This document shows, in pieces, positions 10,983-24,659 of a DNA stretch of 64,000 nucleotides. Made by a program: the position numbers and the translations under genes. Origin of the DNA: Cavia porcellus (lineage: Eukaryota; Chordata; Mammalia; Rodentia; Caviidae); assembly GCF_034190915.1 (NCBI RefSeq), contig NW_026947491.1:19780101-19844100 (forward strand), written 5' to 3'. The notes beneath the pieces are model-generated. The model was not told the DNA's origin and searched no databases. It saw only the letters and a list, made by a program, of their open reading frames with translations. How positions within the stretch are numbered: position 1 is the stretch's first letter; every line of letters starts with the position of its first letter.

Positions 10983-13900
10983 TCTTTTTTTAAAATTTTA
11001 TTTAAAGAGAAAAAGAAAAAAAAAACAGAAAAAGGTATAAGTAATACAGAATTTCAAAAAAATGAACAGTAAGAAATCATTAGTTAATAGATTGCATATT
11101 GTCATCTTAGAAATAGTTGTTCAAGTTACAAAATTAAAGCATACAACGCGGACATTCAAACAGTGAGACTGCAAACAGTTCTGTTCAATGATCCAACAAA
11201 AACTCAGTAATATGGTTATCTATCTTATACACTTAAATATACATGCAGTTATATCCTTTAGAGCACTTTTTTTCCTCTCTTTTTTACAATAACAATTACA
11301 CATTTTGGGCTTTATTACTCCCACAGTTCTTATTACTGTTTATTGAAGAGAATAAAACCAAATGTGACGTAACAAAACAGAGTCAGTCAAATCAAAAGGA
11401 TGGACATAGTACATGATATAAAAACAGAATACAAGCTGGTCAATAATGGTTACCATAATGCCTCTTGCTATCTTAAAAAGAATTACCTATATCATCAGTT
11501 ATAATAAAATTGAACAGAACAGCACAGAACAAAAACAACACTGAAACATTGGAGACATTGCAGGACTTCAAAAGAAGATAATAGTCAAACCAGAATGGGC
11601 ATCGTAGTGAATCTTATTGTCTTCAAAGTAGTTGCCTATACCCTCAAACTTGATACTATCAAGCCAAACAGAATAGAGTAAAATCAGTCAAAACAAGATC
11701 GTGAGAGCAATACAGGGCTTCAAATAAAGTTAATAGGAAGTTAAAGTGGTTACTACAATATATCCTGCTATTTATTCATTTATTTTTTCCCTTAATTAAA
11801 AACAAGTAAAAAAAATAAATAATAAAAAAGGGAGATTGAGATAAAAGAGGACATAAAAACACAACAGCACAGGTCAGAACATAACAATTTAATCAACACA
11901 GTGTTTCATCACAAGATATCCCGACATAAGAGTAGTTATCGTAGTGTCTCTTTCCTTGAAATATTTGAGTATAACTTCGTATACTGTAGCATCAAACATA
12001 TCAAGACAATGTAAAACCAATTAAGAGAATGGCAGTATTACAGGGTATTTAGAATCAACTAACAGAAAACGAACAATGGGTTCTATATTATCTCCTTGTC
12101 TATAAAAGATTTTGTTTGTATCATCACATATAATAAAATCCAATAAGATACAACATGTTAAGACCGACGGAGACAGAAGAACAAAAGCTTGATGGAACTT
12201 CAAAACAAGATGATATTAAATCAGCACTAGCTATTATGATGTCTTGTTTTCCTCAAAATAGTTGTTCATACCATCACAGACAATAAAATCAAACAACCCA
12301 GAACAAAACCATTCCAATTAATGAATGAAAACATTATAAGGCTTCAAAGCAATGTAATGGGGAATCATGATTACCACATACTTTTATGTATTATCATTTC
12401 TTACATTAGGGAAACCATTCGGTATTTACACATGTGGGTTTGATTTATTTCACTTTTGAGTATGGTCTCAAGGTGAACCCATTTATTTATAAATATCTCA
12501 ATGTGATCCTTCTTTATAGATGACTAGTACTTCATTGTATAAAAATACCACAACATTTTTATCCATTCCTCAGTTGATAGACACTTAGGATGTTTCCAAG
12601 ATGTGGCTATTACAAATTGTGCTGCTATAAACATGGGTGCACACATATTACTGTGGTATGATGCTTTTAGTTCTTCTGGGAATATGCCTAGAAGTGGAAT
12701 AGTTGAAACAAATGGGATTTGCAGTCCCCCAGCTTGTTGAGACATCTCCAGACTGACTTCCACAATGGTTGCACCAGTCTACACTCCCACAAACAGTGCA
12801 GAATTCCTTTTTCCCTTGTCTCTCCAGCATTTGTCGTTGGTAGCTTTCCTGATCCTGGCCATTCTTTCAGAAGAGATATGGAAATGCAGCATTTCTTTAA
12901 TGAGTAATGATCATGAACATTTTTTCACGTATTTATTTGCCATTTGTATTTCTTCATCTGAGAATCGTGTATTCATCTCAGATGTCCATTTTTGGATTGG
13001 ATTTTTGAATTTTGGGGGTCTGTTTTTTTATATCTTTATATGTTTTAGACAGAAGTCCTTTGTGTGAGGAACAGTTCACTAAGATTTTTTCCCAGTTTGT
13101 GGGTTTTATTATCACTATGCTGGAAATTTCTTTAGACATTCAGAAACTTTTAAATAAGAGGTGATCCCAGTTATTGATTCTGGGAAGTATTTCCCATGTG
13201 GTTGAGTGCTGTTCATGCATTGTTTACCTACCCCTATGTCTTCAAGGTTTTTACCCAACTTGTCTTCCAATAGATTTAGTGTTTCTGTTTTAATATTTAG
13301 ATCTTTGATCCATTTAGATTTCAATTTAGTACATCGTGATAGCTATGGGTCTAGCCTTAGTTTTCAGCATATGGAGAGCCAGTTTTTCCAACACCATTTA
13401 TTAAAGAGACTATCTATCTTCCAGTGAAAATGTTTGGTCCCTTTATCAAAGATAAGGTGGTTGAATGTGTTGGTAGTTGTGGTTGCATCTTCTAGTCTAT
13501 TCCATTGATCTTCAGCTTTGTTTTGATTCAAGTGCCATGTTGATTTTACTACAGTTGCTTTGTAGTATAACTTCAAGTCAGGGATTGTGATTCCTCTTGC
13601 CTTGCCCTCACTGCTTAGAACTGTCTTTGCTATTCGAGGTATCTTCTCGCTTGATGAATTTTAGGAGTGATTTTTCTAGATCTGTGAGGTATTTGATGGT
13701 ATTTCTATTGGGATTGCATTGAATCTGTATAGCAGTTTTGAGAGGATGGGCATTTTCACAATATTTATTCTTCCTATCCATGAGCAAGGGATGTCTTTCC
13801 ATTTTCTGATATCATCTTCAATTTCTTTTTTCAGTGTAGTATAATTTTCCTTGTAAAGGTCTTGCAGGTCTTCATGAGAGTAATTCCTAAATATATCATT

Positions 13901-14550
13901 TTTTTGGTTGCTCGTGTGAAGGGTGTGGCTTCTATCATTTCTTTCTGTGATCTTGTTGTTAGTATATAGGCATGCTATTGATTTTTGAGTATTGATTTTG
14001 TATCCAGCTACATTGCTGAATTTATTTATTATATGTAAGAGTCTTTCAATGGAGTTTTTGGGGTCTTCTATGTAGAGTATCATGTCATCTGCAAACAGTG
14101 ATAACTTAACTTCTTTTCCTATCCTTACCCCTTGTATTTCTCTTTCTTGCCTAATTGCTCTGGCTAGTACTTCCAGTACTATATTATACAGGAGTGGTGA
14201 TAAAGGGCATCCTTGTCTTGTGCCTAATTTTCAAGTAAAGGCCTTCAATTTTTGGTCATGTAGTATGATACTGGCTTTTGGTTTCTCATAGATGGCCTTT
14301 ATTATATTGAGGTAGAGACCATCTATTCCAATTTTCAGTAAGGTTCTTATCATAAATGAATGTTGGACCTTATCAAAAGCTTTTTCTGCATTTATAGAAA
14401 TGATCATGTGATTCTTACTTTTGGCTTTATTGATATGCTGGATTACATTTATTGATTTACATATACTGAACCATCCCTGCATGCCTGGGATGAATCCCAC
14501 CTGGTCATGGTGTATAATCTTCTTGATGATTTACTGCATCCTATTATTTG

Positions 14551-14565
14551 CCAATATTTTATTTA
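14551..14565. repeat. Target-site duplication of HAL1 (left copy)
   Basis: ccaatattttattta; exact second copy at 17677-17691. The two copies join into the uninterrupted L1 reading seen at about 21950-21965 in the other L1. Confidence 0.92.
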
Positions 14566-17500
14566 TTTATTTATTAAATTTTATTTAAAGAGAAAAACAA
14601 AAAAACAGAAAAAGGCTACAAGTAATACAAAATTTAAAAAATAAACAGTAAGAAATCACTAGTTAATATATTACATATTCTCATCTTAGAAATAGTTGTT
14701 CAAGTTACAAAATTAAAGCATATAATGTGGACTTTCAAACAGTGAGATTACAAACAGTTTTGTTCAATGATCCAACAAAACTCAGTAATATAGTTATCTA
14801 TCTTATACATTTAAACATACATGCAGTTATAACCTTTAGAGCACTTTCTTTTCTTTTGTACAATGACAATTACACATTTTGGGTTTTATTACCCCCACAA
14901 TTCTTATTGCTTTTTTTTTTGAAGAGAGTAAAACCAAATGCAACATATCAGAACAGAGTCAGTCAAATCAAAAGGATGGACATAATAGATAATGGCCTCT
15001 TGCTATCTTAAGAACAATTGCCTATATCATCAGTTATAATAAAATTGAACAAAACAGTGAAGAATAAAACCAAAACATTGGAGACATTACAGGACTTTAA
15101 AAGAAGATAATAGTCAACTAGAATGGATGTCAGAATGAATCTTTTTGTCTTCACAGTTGTTACCTATACTTTAGAACTTGGTACTATCAAGCTAAGCAGA
15201 ATAGGGGAAAATCAGTCAAAACAAGATGGTGAGGGCAATACAGGTTTCAAATCAAGTTAATAGGAAATCAAAGTAGGTTACTATAATGTATCCTGCTATT
15301 TTTATTTGTTTTTCCCTTAATTTAAAAGATAAAAATAAAAAAATAAATAATTAGAAAAGGAGATTGAGGTAAAAGAGGGCATAACAACAAAACAGCACAG
15401 GTCAAAACATAACCATTTAAGCAAAATAGTGTTTCACCAAAAGATATCCTGACATAAAAGTAGTTACTGTAGTGTCTCTTTCTTTGAAATCTTTGGCTAT
15501 AACTTCGTATACTGTAGCACCAAACATATCCAGATAATGTAAAACCATTCAAGAGGATGATATTATTACAGGGTATTTAGAATCAACTAACAGAAAATGA
15601 ACAATGGTTGCTGTATAATCTCCTTGTCTATAAAAGTTTTTGCTTATATTATCACATATAATAAAATCCAATAAGATACAACCTGTTAAGACCAATGGAG
15701 ACAGAAGAATAAAAGCTTGATAGGACTTCAAAACAAGATAATACTAAATCAGCACTAGCTATTATGATGTCTTGATTTCTCCAAAATAGCTGTTCTTACC
15801 ATCCAATGTTCTCTGCCTCATTTCTGTTGAGCTCTTTTTCAGTCGTTTGTTGTCAGTTTGTCTTCTTCATTTCTCTTTGTGCTCCATTCATTGTGGCCTC
15901 TCTGCCACTGTTTCTGGAATCTTGGTATTTTCCTTTTTTAGAATATCCTGCAGTATTCTCTGTAGAGCTGAATTAGTGGTTGCAAATTCCCCTAGTTCCT
16001 CTTTATCCTGGAAGCACTTTGCTTTTCCATAAATTTCCAGGGACAGTTGTGCAGGATATATCAATCTTAACTGGAGGTTATTATCTTTCAAAGCTTGAAT
16101 TATCCCCCCCCCACGCTCTTCATGATTTGATGGTTTGTGCTGAGAAGTCTGCTGTAATTCTGATGGGTGTTTCCTCATAAATGATCTGTTTCTTGTCTCT
16201 GATGGCTTTTAATATTCTGTTCTTATATTGGATTTCTGGAATTTTGATTATTATATGCCTGGGTGTAGCTCTGTTTGGGTTATAGGTGGCTGGCGTCCTG
16301 TATGCCTCATACATCTGAGTATCTTTACCTTTTGCTAGATTAGGGAAATTCTCTTTGATTATTTATGTGAATAGGTTTTGTAGTCCATTTGTTTGTGTCC
16401 CTATTTCTTTTTTTATGTTCTTAAGTTATAGATCCTCTTATCATCTTCTAGCCTTTGTATTATATTGCTGTTTGTTTTCTTGTTATTTTTAAGAAGTTTT
16501 TCATTTCATGCTCCCACATTACAAATCTGCCCTCCAGTTCAGATAATCTATCCTTAGTTTCTTTCAAGCTGTTATGCCAGCTTTTGATAGAGTTTTTAGT
16601 TTCCTGGTAATCTCTTTGAACCTGCTTCACGTATTCTATGTTTTCTTTATTTTCTCCATCAAGCAATTCTCCTTTTTTTTTCTGTTCTTCCATTCCTCCA
16701 TCTGTTTTTTCTTGGGTGGTGCTTAGTATTTCTCTATCTATTCTACTTATATCTTGCTTTAGGTCGTTAATAATTTCATTTTTGAACCGGTCTATGAGGT
16801 TCTGGAGATATCACTTTATGTATAGTGGTGCTATGTCTGATATTGCATGTTCCTCAGGATTGGGGGCCGAGGACCCTTTCTTGTTGCTCCCTCTTCCCAT
16901 ATTTTTTTTTCCTTCCATACAAGCGTGTATAGGAGGCCCAGTTTCTTTCTTGGTCAGTAACAGTTTGTTTGAATTGCGCCTGGCTAGGTGTTCCTGCCTA
17001 TTGCAGTGTACTAGGGAGACACAGACCTGGGCAGCTTATGCTGGACCCACCCATCCAGGTCAACCTACTGAAGACTTCACTGCTAGGGTGCACCTCCAGG
17101 TGGTTGGACCTGGTTTGGGCTAGCCTACTTGGTCTTAGTCAGCAGTGTCCCCCAGGCCAGGCACTCCCCACCAATCCGGCTTGAGAGGGGAATATGTGAC
17201 TAAAGTTACTGCGGTGTCCTGTTCCTGCAAGTCTTCCTGGTCCAAGTATGTCCTTTGCTGAAGCCTCCTACTCTACGGAAGTGTACCTGATCTGTTCACT
17301 CACTGCAGGTTGATGCAGGGCTCCCGGCCAATCCCGCTCTCAACTCCATTCTCCGCTTCCCACTCTCAGAGCTTTCATGACTCTCTCCTTGCCGTGCCAA
17401 TTGGGATGCAGCAGTGGCTGCAGGAAATTCAAATCGTGGCTTCCAGCGGCGCTGGCTGCAGCTTCCGCACTGAGACCTTATGTGTTTCTGTTATAGCACC

Positions 17501-17676
17501 GGGATTGTGTTTCCAGTTGGTTTCTCTTAGTTTAGTTCATTCCTGGGTCGGCAGGGTGTATCTCCCCTTGCTTAGGGCTTCTTGCCCTGCACCATTCCTG
17601 GATTATAAGTGGGGTATCTCAGAGACCCTCCATAGATGCTGCTATCTATCTCCCATGTTATCCCGGAAGTCCTCCA
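14566..17676 (-). mobile_element. HAL1-like half-LINE (L1 ORF1 plus 3' UTR, no ORF2)
   Basis: Read on the minus strand, the element has a 5' UTR (17676 to about 16730), a single ORF1-like gene (about 16720-15830) and then directly an L1 3' UTR (about 15800-14566) with AATAAA and an A-rich tail. The reverse transcriptase ORF2 is entirely absent. It sits in L1-A and is flanked by a 15-bp target duplication ccaatattttattta at 14551-14565 and 17677-17691, which shows that it moved as a unit. The 3' UTR joins ORF1 at a point matching about 12265 of L1-A. This is the structure known as HAL1; it depends on L1 enzymes in trans. Confidence 0.88.
15830..16720 (-). pseudogene. HAL1 ORF1 (RNA-binding chaperone) pseudogene
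   Basis: Minus-strand frames 16460-16693, 16120-16314 and 15888-16178 read in series. They give a coiled-coil part (WHNSLKETKDRLSELEGRF), the RRM-side motif MYEAYRTPATYNPNRATPRH, and a C-terminal domain (CFQDKEELGEFATTNSALQ). The last part, ending ALQRILQDILKKENTKIPE, matches the HAL1-like copy at 28755-29402 better than the L1 ORF1s at 23653 and 61259. Frameshifts separate the pieces, including a cccccccc run near 16105. Confidence 0.8.
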
Positions 17677-19776
17677 CCAATATTTTATTTAGGATTTTTG
17701 CATCTGTGTTCATTAGGGAGATTGGTCTTTAGTTCTCTTTTTCAGTTGGGTCTTTCTCAGGTTTTGGTACTAGAGTAATATTTGTTTCCAGGAATGCTTA
17801 GGAAGGATTGCTTCCGTTTCAATTTCATTGAAGATTTTGAGGAGTGTGTACATTAAGTCTTTGTATTTCTTGTAGAATTCTGCAGTGAATTGTCTAGGCC
17901 AGGGCTCTTCTTTGTAGATAAGGGCTTCATTACATTTTCAATTTTGTTAATAGATATTGGGTTACTATGCAATTTTATATCTTCTTAACCTAGCTTTGGT
18001 ACTTCATATGTTTCTAGGAATCTGTCCATTTCCTCTGTGTTATCAAACCTATGAGAGTAAAGGTTTTCAAAATAGGTGCTGATGATATTCTGTATTTCTA
18101 CAGAGTCTGTAATGATTTCACCTTTTTCATTCCTTTGTGCATGAATGTGAGCTTTTTCTTCCCTTTTTAAAGGAAGGTTGGCTAGGGGCTTATCAATTTT
18201 GTTTATTTTTTTCAAAGAGCCAACTCTTTGATTCATTGATTCTTTGGATTGCTTTCTTAGTCTCTATTGCATTAATTTTTGCTCTGATTTTTATAATTTC
18301 CTCTCTTGGATTTGGGGTTGACTTGCTCTTCTTTTTCTACTTGTTTGAGGTGTTACATCGGGTTATTTATTTGTATTCATTCTGTTTTCCTGATGTGGTA
18401 ACTGAGTGCAATAAATTTTCCTCTGAGGACAGGTTTCATTGCATCCTACAGATTCCAGTAAGTTGTATTTGTATTTTCGTTTGCTTCTAGGTACTGCTTA
18501 ATTTCTTCTTTAATTTCCCCTGTGGCCCACTGATTAACAAGAGTGTGTTATTCAGTTTCTGTGTTTTTGTGGAATTTTTTTTTTTATTTAAGAGGAAAAA
18601 GAGAAAAACACAAAACAAACCAAAGCGGCGTAAGGGTACACGCAATACAGAACTACAAAACAAAACAAAACAAAACAAAACAAAAAACCATAACAGTAAG
18701 AAATTACCTGCTAGTAGATTACACACTATTTTCTTGAAAATAGTTCCTCAAATCACAGTATCAAAGAACACAAGGTGGACATTCAAACAGGGAGACTGCA
18801 AACAGCTGTGTCCAATGTTCCAAAAACATTGATAAAGTCAGCTATTTAACACCCCCAAACACACTTGCTGTTATATCCGTTAGAGCTCCTTTTCTTTTTT
18901 TTTTTTCCCCTCTCTTTTTTACAACAAAATTTACACATCTTGGATTTTATTACTCCTTAGTGCTTATTACTTTCTTTGGGGGGGGGGGAAGAATACAGTC
19001 AAATATGGCAAAACAAAGCTGTCAGGCAATACCAAGGATAGACGTAGCACATGGTGTAGAATAGAGTACAAGTATATCAACAATGGTTATCAACGTTGTC
19101 CCTTGTTTCCTTAAAAAGAATTGTCTATCTTATTAGATATTATAAAGTTGGACAAAACAGTAGAGAACAAGACCAATAAAACTTAGGCGTTGTAAACATT
19201 ACAGGACTTCCAAAGAAGACAATAGTCAAACCAGAATGGGTATCTTAGTGAATCTTATTGTCTTCAAAGTAGTTGCCTATGTCTTCAAACTTGATACTAT
19301 CATATAGAATGGAACAGAGTCTAATCAGTCAAAACAAGATCGTGGGAGTACTACAGGACTTCAAAACAAGTTAATAGGAAATCGAAAAGAGTTACTATTT
19401 ATATATCCTAATTTTTTTGAATTTTTTCTTTAATTAAGACAAACATAAGAAATGACTAAATAATTTTTTTTTGAAACAATAAGGGGGAGATTGAGATAAA
19501 ACAGGACATAACAATATAACAATAGAGGTCACAGCATGACTGTTTCAATAACCTAGTACTTCACCACCTTATAACCTGACTTAATAGTAGTTACCATAGT
19601 GTCTTTTTCCTTGAAATATTTGGGTAAAACTTCATATACTCTAGCTTCAAATATTTTCATATCAAGAAGCCCAGAATAAAGCCTTTCTAATTAATGAGTG
19701 AAAACTTTATAAGGCTTCAAGGCCACCTAATGGGGAATCATGATTACCACATATTTTTATATATTTGAATCATTAC

Positions 19777-22700
19777 TTACATTAGGGAAACTATTCGGTA
19801 TTCACACATGCGAGATTGATTTATTTCACTTATGAGTATGGTCTCAAGCTGTGCCCATTTATTGATAAATATCTCAATGTGATCCTTCTTTATAGCTGAA
19901 TAATACTCCATTGTATAGAAATACCACAACTTTTTTATCCATTCCTCAGTTGATGGGCACTTGGGTTGTTTCCAAGATCTGGCGATTACAAATTGTGCTG
20001 CTATAAACATAGGTGCACACATATCACTGTGGTATGATGCTTTCAGTTCTTCTGGGAATATGCCTAGAAGTGGAATAGCTGGAATAAATGGGATTTCCAG
20101 TCCCAACTTTTTGAGAAATCTCCAGACAGATCTCCACAAAGGCTGTACCAGTCTACACTCCCACCAGCAGTGCAGGAGAGTTCCTTTTTCCCCACAGCCT
20201 CTCCAGCATTTGTTGTCGGTTTTCTTGATCCTGGCCATTCTTTCAGGAGTGAGATGGTATCTCAGTGTGGTTTTAATTTGCATTTCTCTAATGACCAATG
20301 ATGATGAGCATTTTTTCATGTATTTATTTGCCATTTGCATTTCTTCATCTGAGAATTGCGTATTCATCTCAGATGCCCATTTTTGGATTGGATCTTTGAA
20401 TTTCGGAGGTCTGAGTTTCTTTAATTCTTTATATGTTTTAGACAAGAGGCCCTTGTCTGAGAGAGAGTTCACTAAAATCTTTTCCCAGTTTGTGGGTTTT
20501 CTTTTCACTATGCTGGAGATTTCTTTTGACATGCAGAAACTTTTTAATAAGAAGTGGTCCCAGTTATTGATTCTGGGAAGTATTTCCCGTGCGGTTTGAG
20601 TCCTGTTCATGAATTCTTTACCTACTCCTATGTCTCCAAGGTTTCTACCTATTTTGTCTTCCAATAGATTTAGTGTTTCAGTTTTAATATTCAGATCTTT
20701 GACCCATTTAGATTTTAATTTAGTACATGGTGATAGACATGGGTCTAGCTTTAGTTTTCGGCAAATGGAGAGCCAGTTTTTCCAGCACCATTTATTAAAG
20801 AGACTGTCGTTCTTCCAGTGAACCTGCTTGGCTCCTTTATCAAAAATAAGGTGGTTGAGTGTGTTCATAGTTGTGGTTGTATCTTCTAATCTATTCCACT
20901 GATCTTCAGCTCTGTTTTGATTCCAATACCATGTTGATTTTACTACTGTTGCTTTGTAGTATAACTTCAAGTCAGGGATTGTGATGCCTCCTGCTTTGTC
21001 TTTGCTGCTTAGAATTGCCTTTGCGATTCTAGGTCTCTTCTGGTTCCAGATGAAATTTAGGAGTGATTTCTCTAGATCTATAAGGTATGTTGATGGTATT
21101 TCTATTGGGATTGCATTGAATCTGTATAACAGTTTTGGGAGAATGGCCATTTTCACAATGTTTGTTCTTCCTATCCATGAGCAAGGGATGTCTTTCCATT
21201 TTCTGAGATCATCTTCAATTTCCTTTTTCAGTGTATTATAATTTTCACTGTATAAGTCTTTCACTTCTTTCGTAAGAGTAATTCCTAAATATTTCATTTT
21301 TTTGCTTGCTAATGTGAATAGTCCAGTTTCTCTTATTTCCCTCTCTGTAATTTTGTTGTTCGTGTATAGGAATGCTATTGATTTCTGAGTATTGATTTTG
21401 TATCCAGCCACATTACTGAATTTATTTGTTGTATCTAAGAGTATTTCAATGGAGTTTAGGGGGTCTTCTATGTAGAGTATCATGTCATCTGCAAACAATG
21501 ATAATTTAACTTCTTCTTTTCCTATCTTTACCCCTTTTATTTCTCTTTCTTGCCTAATTGCTCTGGCTAGTACTTCCAGTACTATATTAAATAGGAGTGG
21601 TGATAAAGGACATCCTTGTCTTGTACCCGATTTTAAAGTAAAGGCTTTCAATTTTTGGCCATTTAGTATGATGCTGGCTGTTGGTTTGTCATAAATGGCC
21701 TTTATTATATTGAGGTAAAGACCATTTATTCCAATTTTCTGTAAAGTTCTTATCATGAATAAGTGTTGGACCTTATCGAAGGCTTTTTCTGCATCTATAG
21801 AGATGATCATGTGATTCTTATTTTTGGCTTTATTGATATGGTGGATTACATTTATTGATTTGTGTATGTTGAACCATCCTTGCATTCCTGGGATGAATCC
21901 CACCTGGTCATGGTGTATAATCTTCTTGATGATTTGCTGGATCCTATTTGCCAATATTTTATTGAGGATTTTTGCATCTGTGTTCATTAGGGAGATCGGT
22001 CTATAGTTCTCTTTTATAGTTGGGTCTTTCTCAGGTTTTGGTACTAGAGTAATATTTGCTTCCAGGAATGACTTAGGAAGGATTGCTTCCCTTTCAATTT
22101 CATTGAATAGTTTGAGGAGTGTTGGCATTAGGTCTTCTTTATATTTCTTGTAGAATTCTGCAGTTAATCCATCTGGGCCTGGGCTCTTCTTGGTGGGCAA
22201 GGACCCAATTACATTCTCAATTTCATTAGCAGAGATTGGGTTATTCAACAGTTTTATATCCTCTTGATCTAGCTTTGGTACTTCATATGCTTCTAAGAAT
22301 CTGTCTATTTCTTCTGTGTTATCAAACTTTTGAGAGTAGAGGTTTTCGAAATAGGTGTTGATGATCCTCTGTATTTCTATTGGGTCTGTAGTGATTTCTC
22401 CTTTTTCATTTCTTATTGCATGAATTTGAGCTTTTTCTTTCCTTTTTTTAATAAGGTTGGCTAGGGGCTTATCGATTTTATTTATTCTTTCAAAGAACCA
22501 ACTCTTTGATTCGTTGATTCTTTGGATTGTTTTCTTAGTCTCTATTGCATTGATTTCTGCTCTGATTCTTATAATTTCCTCTCTTCTTTTGGCTTTGGGC
22601 TTGACTTGCTCTTCTTTTTCTAGCTGTTTGAGGTGTAGCATCAAGTTATTTACTTGTATTCGTTCTGTTTTCCTGATGTGGGAACTCAGTGCAATAAATT

Positions 22701-23633
22701 TGCCTCTCAGAACGGCTTTCATTGCATCCCACAGATTCCGGTAAGTTGTATCTGCATTTTCATTTTCTTTTAGGTATTGTTTAATTTCTTTTTTAATTTC
22801 TTCTCTGACCCACTGATTACTCAAGAGTGTGTTATTTAGTTTCCATGTGTTTGCGGAATTTTTGCAGTATCCTTTGTCATTAATTTCTAATTTCAGAGCG
22901 CTATGATCCGATAATATGCAAGGGATGATTTCAACTCTTTTGCATTTATTTAAATATGTTCTGTGAATTAATATATGGTCTATTTTAGAGAATGACCCAT
23001 GTACTACTGAGAAGAATGTGTATTCCAGTGTTGTTGGATGGAACACTCTGTATATGTCTATCAAGTCCATTTGTTCACAGGTGTGATTCAGTTCTGTTAT
23101 TTCTTTGCTGACTTTCTGTCTGGTTGATCTGTCCCTTGGTGTCAATGGTGTGTTAAGGTCTCCTGTTATAATTATGTTACTGCTAATTTAGATTTTCATT
23201 TCTGTTAATACTTGTTTTATATAACTGGGTGCTCTGGAATTTGGTGTATATATATTTAAAATTGTTATCTCTTCCTCTTGAAGTTTTCCTGTAACCAGTA
23301 TTTAATAAGAGATAAAGAATCAGACCTTCTTTATCTCTTCTAATTATTATTGATTTGAAGTTCACATTGTCTTCAGACAGAATAGCTACCCCCGCTTTTT
23401 TTTGGGGGGGGTTCTGTTGCATGAAATATTGTTTTCCATCCTTTTACTTTCCATTTGTGGGTATCCTTTTGGGTTAGATGGGTTTCTTGTAGACAGCGTA
23501 TGGTTGGATTTTGTTTCTTGACCCATTTTGCCAGTCTGTTTCTTTCAATTGTTGCATTGAGACCATTTACATTAATGGTTATAAATGTTACATGTTGGTT
23601 TATCATTGACATGTTAACTTTCTGTTGTTGCAT
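19777..23633 (-). pseudogene. L1-C ORF2 (endonuclease-reverse transcriptase), broken 5' part
   Basis: A 1122-codon frame (19777-23145) holds the linker, the RT with catalytic [12 protein letters not shown] at about residue 550 and [10 protein letters not shown], the thumb, and the terminal Cys-rich [18 protein letters not shown]. It ends CEYRIVSLM. The endonuclease half is upstream in 23183-23633. It starts MQQQKVNMSMINQHVTFITI and includes LQETH, but is broken by a frameshift in the CCCCCCCC/AAAAAAA run near 23400, an inserted stretch near 23300, and a CAA-to-TAA stop at about 23187. The RT half looks intact; the element cannot make full ORF2p. Confidence 0.9.
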
Positions 23634-23652
23634 CTTTATCTTTCTGTTCTGT

Positions 23653-24640
23653 TTAATTGTCTGCTTTGCTTAGTGTTTTTTTCCTAAGTGTATCTAAATT
23701 GTCTTTCAGTATTCTTTGCAGGGTTGAGTTGGTGATCATGAAATTCTTTAGCTGTTCTTTGTCATGGAAGAATCTTATTTCTTCATCCATTTTGAAGGAC
23801 AGTTTTTCAGGGTACAGCAGTCTAGGTTGGAAATCATTTTCCTCTAGGATCTGAAATACTTTACTCCATACTCTTCTTGACTTTATTGTTTGTGCTGGGA
23901 AGCCTGCTGTGATTCTGATAGATTTTCCTTTATAGGTGATCTCTCTTTTCTCTCTGACAGCTTTTAATATTCTATTCTTTGGTTCAATTTCTGGGATGGT
24001 GATTATTATATGTCTGGGTGTAGTTTTATTTTGATTATGGCTATTTGGAGTTCTATATGCTTCACTGATCCTGATGCTAGTTTCCATTCTCATGTTTGGG
24101 AAATTCTCAGCTATTACTTCTGTGGATATCCGCTTGACATCCTTTATGTTGTCCCCTTCTTTTTCTTTTATGCCTATGAGTCTTATGTTGTTTTTCTTTG
24201 CATCATCTTTCAGCTGTTGAATTGGTATTTCCTAATTTCTTGTTAGTTTTAAAAGGTCTTTCCTTTCCTGTTCATGAGCTGAAATCTTGTCTTTGAGGTT
24301 TGAAATTCTATCTTCACTTTCATAGAGGCAGTTTTTACAGCTTTTAGTGGAATTTTTGATTTCCTATATATCTCTTTGCGTCTGCTTTACGTATGCTGTT
24401 TGTTTCTTATATAGTTCATCCAGGGATTCTACGTTTTTGTTTATGTCCTCCAATTTTTTTAACTGGGTCTTCTTTAGTTGTGTTCAGCATCTCTTTCATT
24501 TCTTCTTTTACCTGGCAGATTATTTCTAGTTTGAATTCCTTTAAAGCCTCCCAGAGTTGCTTCTTTATTTCAGTTGCTATTGTGTCCGATATTTCAGGTG
24601 TATTGCATATGTTTTCTTCTATGTACATAGCTCCTAATAT
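23653..24640 (-). pseudogene. L1-C ORF1 pseudogene
   Basis: Frames 23653-24093 (C-terminal domain, IRISEAYRTPNSHNQNKTTP and the tail KKTLSKADN) and 24416-24628 (start MYIEENICNTPEISDTIATE, helical) belong to one ORF1. Shifts and stops separate them. The intact relative is at 61259-62245. Confidence 0.85.
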
Positions 24641-24659
24641 TTCTTGGAATGGGCTGGAG

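Larger units (their letters stand above)
10983..18574 (-). mobile_element. LINE-1 copy (L1-A), degenerate, interrupted by a HAL1
   Basis: The 3' end is at 10983 (poly-T, AATAAA complement), the 3' UTR runs to about 12404, and ORF2 follows in reverse to 14550. It resumes at 17692 after the nested insertion and stops at about 18570, where another L1 3' end abuts. ORF2 pieces recognisable by alignment to the copy at 19777-23145 include the C-terminal domain, the RT region and the fingers. Frameshifts and stops are frequent (for example 13608-14083 and 14231-14500 are separate frames). It is 5' truncated. No clear target duplication. Confidence 0.9.

Noticed and set aside
16638..17123. A 161-codon plus-strand ORF
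   Set aside because: Antisense of the HAL1-like 5' UTR and ORF1; composition is low-complexity Phe/Ser.
19961..20599. A 212-codon plus-strand ORF
   Set aside because: It is the antisense shadow of the L1-C ORF2 C-terminal region.
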